A stretch of 60,000 nt of DNA from positions 38,540,283 through 38,600,282 of the forward strand of contig OU612066.1 in NCBI GenBank assembly GCA_914767715.1. Direction: 5' to 3'. The position numbers were made by a program, and so were the translations under genes. Positions 58,717-60,000 of this stretch are shown piece after piece; the stretch's first letter is position 1; every line of letters begins with the position of its first letter. The DNA is from Membranipora membranacea (lineage: Eukaryota; Bryozoa; Gymnolaemata; Cheilostomatida; Membraniporidae). The notes below the pieces were generated by a model. It worked only from the letters and a program-made list of their open reading frames with translations. It was not told the DNA's origin and did not search any database.

Positions 58717-60000
58717 TGTCAGAAAAACTACAAGTCGTTATCATGAAAATATTAAGTGCTAATAGTTGAATTATAGATTTTATAACCTGTCTACTCGGTC
58801 AGCGTCAGCAGCAGCAGCAGCGAGAAGTTAGTATCGAGTCAAACATGCGATATAGAGAACTCCTTTGAGGCAGAATTGAATCAGACTAGATAATTACCAC
58901 CATAGTAGTTAGGAGTAGGTAGGTGATGATTGAATTTATGTCTAATGCCTACAGTATCAGTCTAAAAACAAAGAGCAAGAAGCAGGGTTAGACTACAGAA
59001 CAGGATAATGATTACAAAGTCAAGACTAGCTGAAAATAACAACCCTGCAGATGTTATTGATCAAAACATGCTCGACTGTTATTATTTAATCCCAAAGGTA
59101 TCAGAAATCACAGCACTATACCATTAATAATGAGAGAATCTAAACAATGGAACTAGTCACAGATATAGTGATATAAGCTGAGGAGAGAGTGAACAACATG
59201 ATGAGTACTCCCTATCATCACTCCCCATCACTTCCCACACAAACCTAGCTATGGTATAAATTATCAGTTAGACTAGAGGAGACCACTGGTCTGATAGTAA
59301 GGGTCATCGAATCTACTTCCATTATTACGCTCGCCCTCTAAATATTACAAACTGCAGCAGATCAACACTTCAAAATTCACATCAGTGTAGCAATATTAGA
59401 AAATAAGCTTCAATGTATCAGTTTATGACGTACAAGCCCTGGGGAGCAGGCCATATTTCACAACCTTTAATCACGCAGCATCGCTAATAAGGTGATCATG
59501 TTTTTGTCAGGCTGATATTAATATTACCCTGCCCTGGATGTGGCAGCACAACACGCTAGAGTAATAACAGTAAACTGTTAGTTGTGCTCCCTTGGCAGGT
59601 TTTAGACCAATCGACAAACCCTGGATGATTACTAATACGAGGGAGTTAGGACAGAACTCCCTGCTATAACCGATAATAACTCTGTTCAGAAAAAATCATA
59701 CATAAGAGATTCCAATCATCATAAAAGCTGTAGCTGACAGGCTGTAATGACCTCAAGTTATTTGGGTGGTCAAGCTTATTGTCATTCAGATTCATCGAAT
59801 TCTCGTTTACTAAAGCAGTAGTCATAAACATACACATTTTTATATCAAACAATAAAACAGGCAATCAATCAGGGGACTTTTTCAGTTGTGGGCGCAAAAA
59901 TAAGCACGGAAGATTTTGTGAAAGTTTTCTCCGAATCTTGAGAAAACAACCTCGTTTGGCCTCACCTTTAGGCCTACCCAAATGGAGAAGAGAGTTAGCA
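58717..60000. other. No gene seen; upstream of the EF-hand gene
   Basis: About 1.3 kb with a short CAG repeat (58804-58821, AGCAGCAGC) and otherwise no recognisable genes. It presumably contains the EF-hand promoter and 5' UTR. Confidence 0.5.

Overview
The window is nuclear DNA of a metazoan, most likely an invertebrate and possibly an early-branching, sponge-like one; that lineage guess is inference. Three things support an animal: genes with many short GT-AG introns, orthologues of animal-type proteins (the SWI/SNF subunit SMARCC and the centriolar satellite protein CCDC14), and eukaryotic tRNA genes with T-run terminators. The DNA is AT-rich and full of non-LTR retrotransposon remains, small foldback (MITE-like) elements and minisatellites.

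Layout. Positions 1-10,140 are a graveyard of Jockey/CR1-like LINEs in both orientations. They include an almost complete but broken minus-strand element (about 700-5,480), a 543-bp foldback element with 77-bp perfect arms (5,500-6,042) and a well-preserved reverse transcriptase (8,577-10,140). Positions 10,600-16,500 hold tRNA-Val(CAC), tRNA-Ala(TGC), a TA-flanked MITE, a large palindrome, two SINE-like tRNA heads and a minisatellite. From 17.1 kb the real genes begin: a four-exon GNAT acetyltransferase (+, 17,106-18,509); SMARCC (-, 13 exons, 19,107-30,269); a single-exon unknown ORF between diverged direct repeats (+, 31,010-31,687); CCDC14 (+, 17 exons, 33,258-50,178); a four-exon small unknown protein (-, 51,237-56,307) with a same-strand ORF in its large intron; and a single-exon EF-hand protein (-, 58,102-58,716).

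Functions. SMARCC is the scaffold of BAF-type chromatin remodelling complexes. CCDC14 acts at centriolar satellites. The GNAT and EF-hand proteins are stand-alone metabolic or calcium proteins. Nothing suggests that these genes form a pathway. GNAT and SMARCC converge (poly(A) signals at 18,550 and 18,892), and SMARCC and CCDC14 diverge.

Most striking observation. The 36-copy, exactly 57-bp minisatellite in SMARCC (26,425-28,476) is a tandem multiplication of the gene's own exon-intron junction. Each unit carries the last 22 nt of the SWIRM exon plus the 5' splice site and 35 nt of intron. Similar arrays that copy or abut 5' splice sites occur after SMARCC exon 11 (42 bp x 3), after SMARCC exon 8 and after CCDC14 exon 16 (22 bp x 2). 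Splice donors in this genome may therefore be recurrent seeds of tandem duplication. The exon models were worked out by hand from splice signals and reading phase; no search or transcript data were available.
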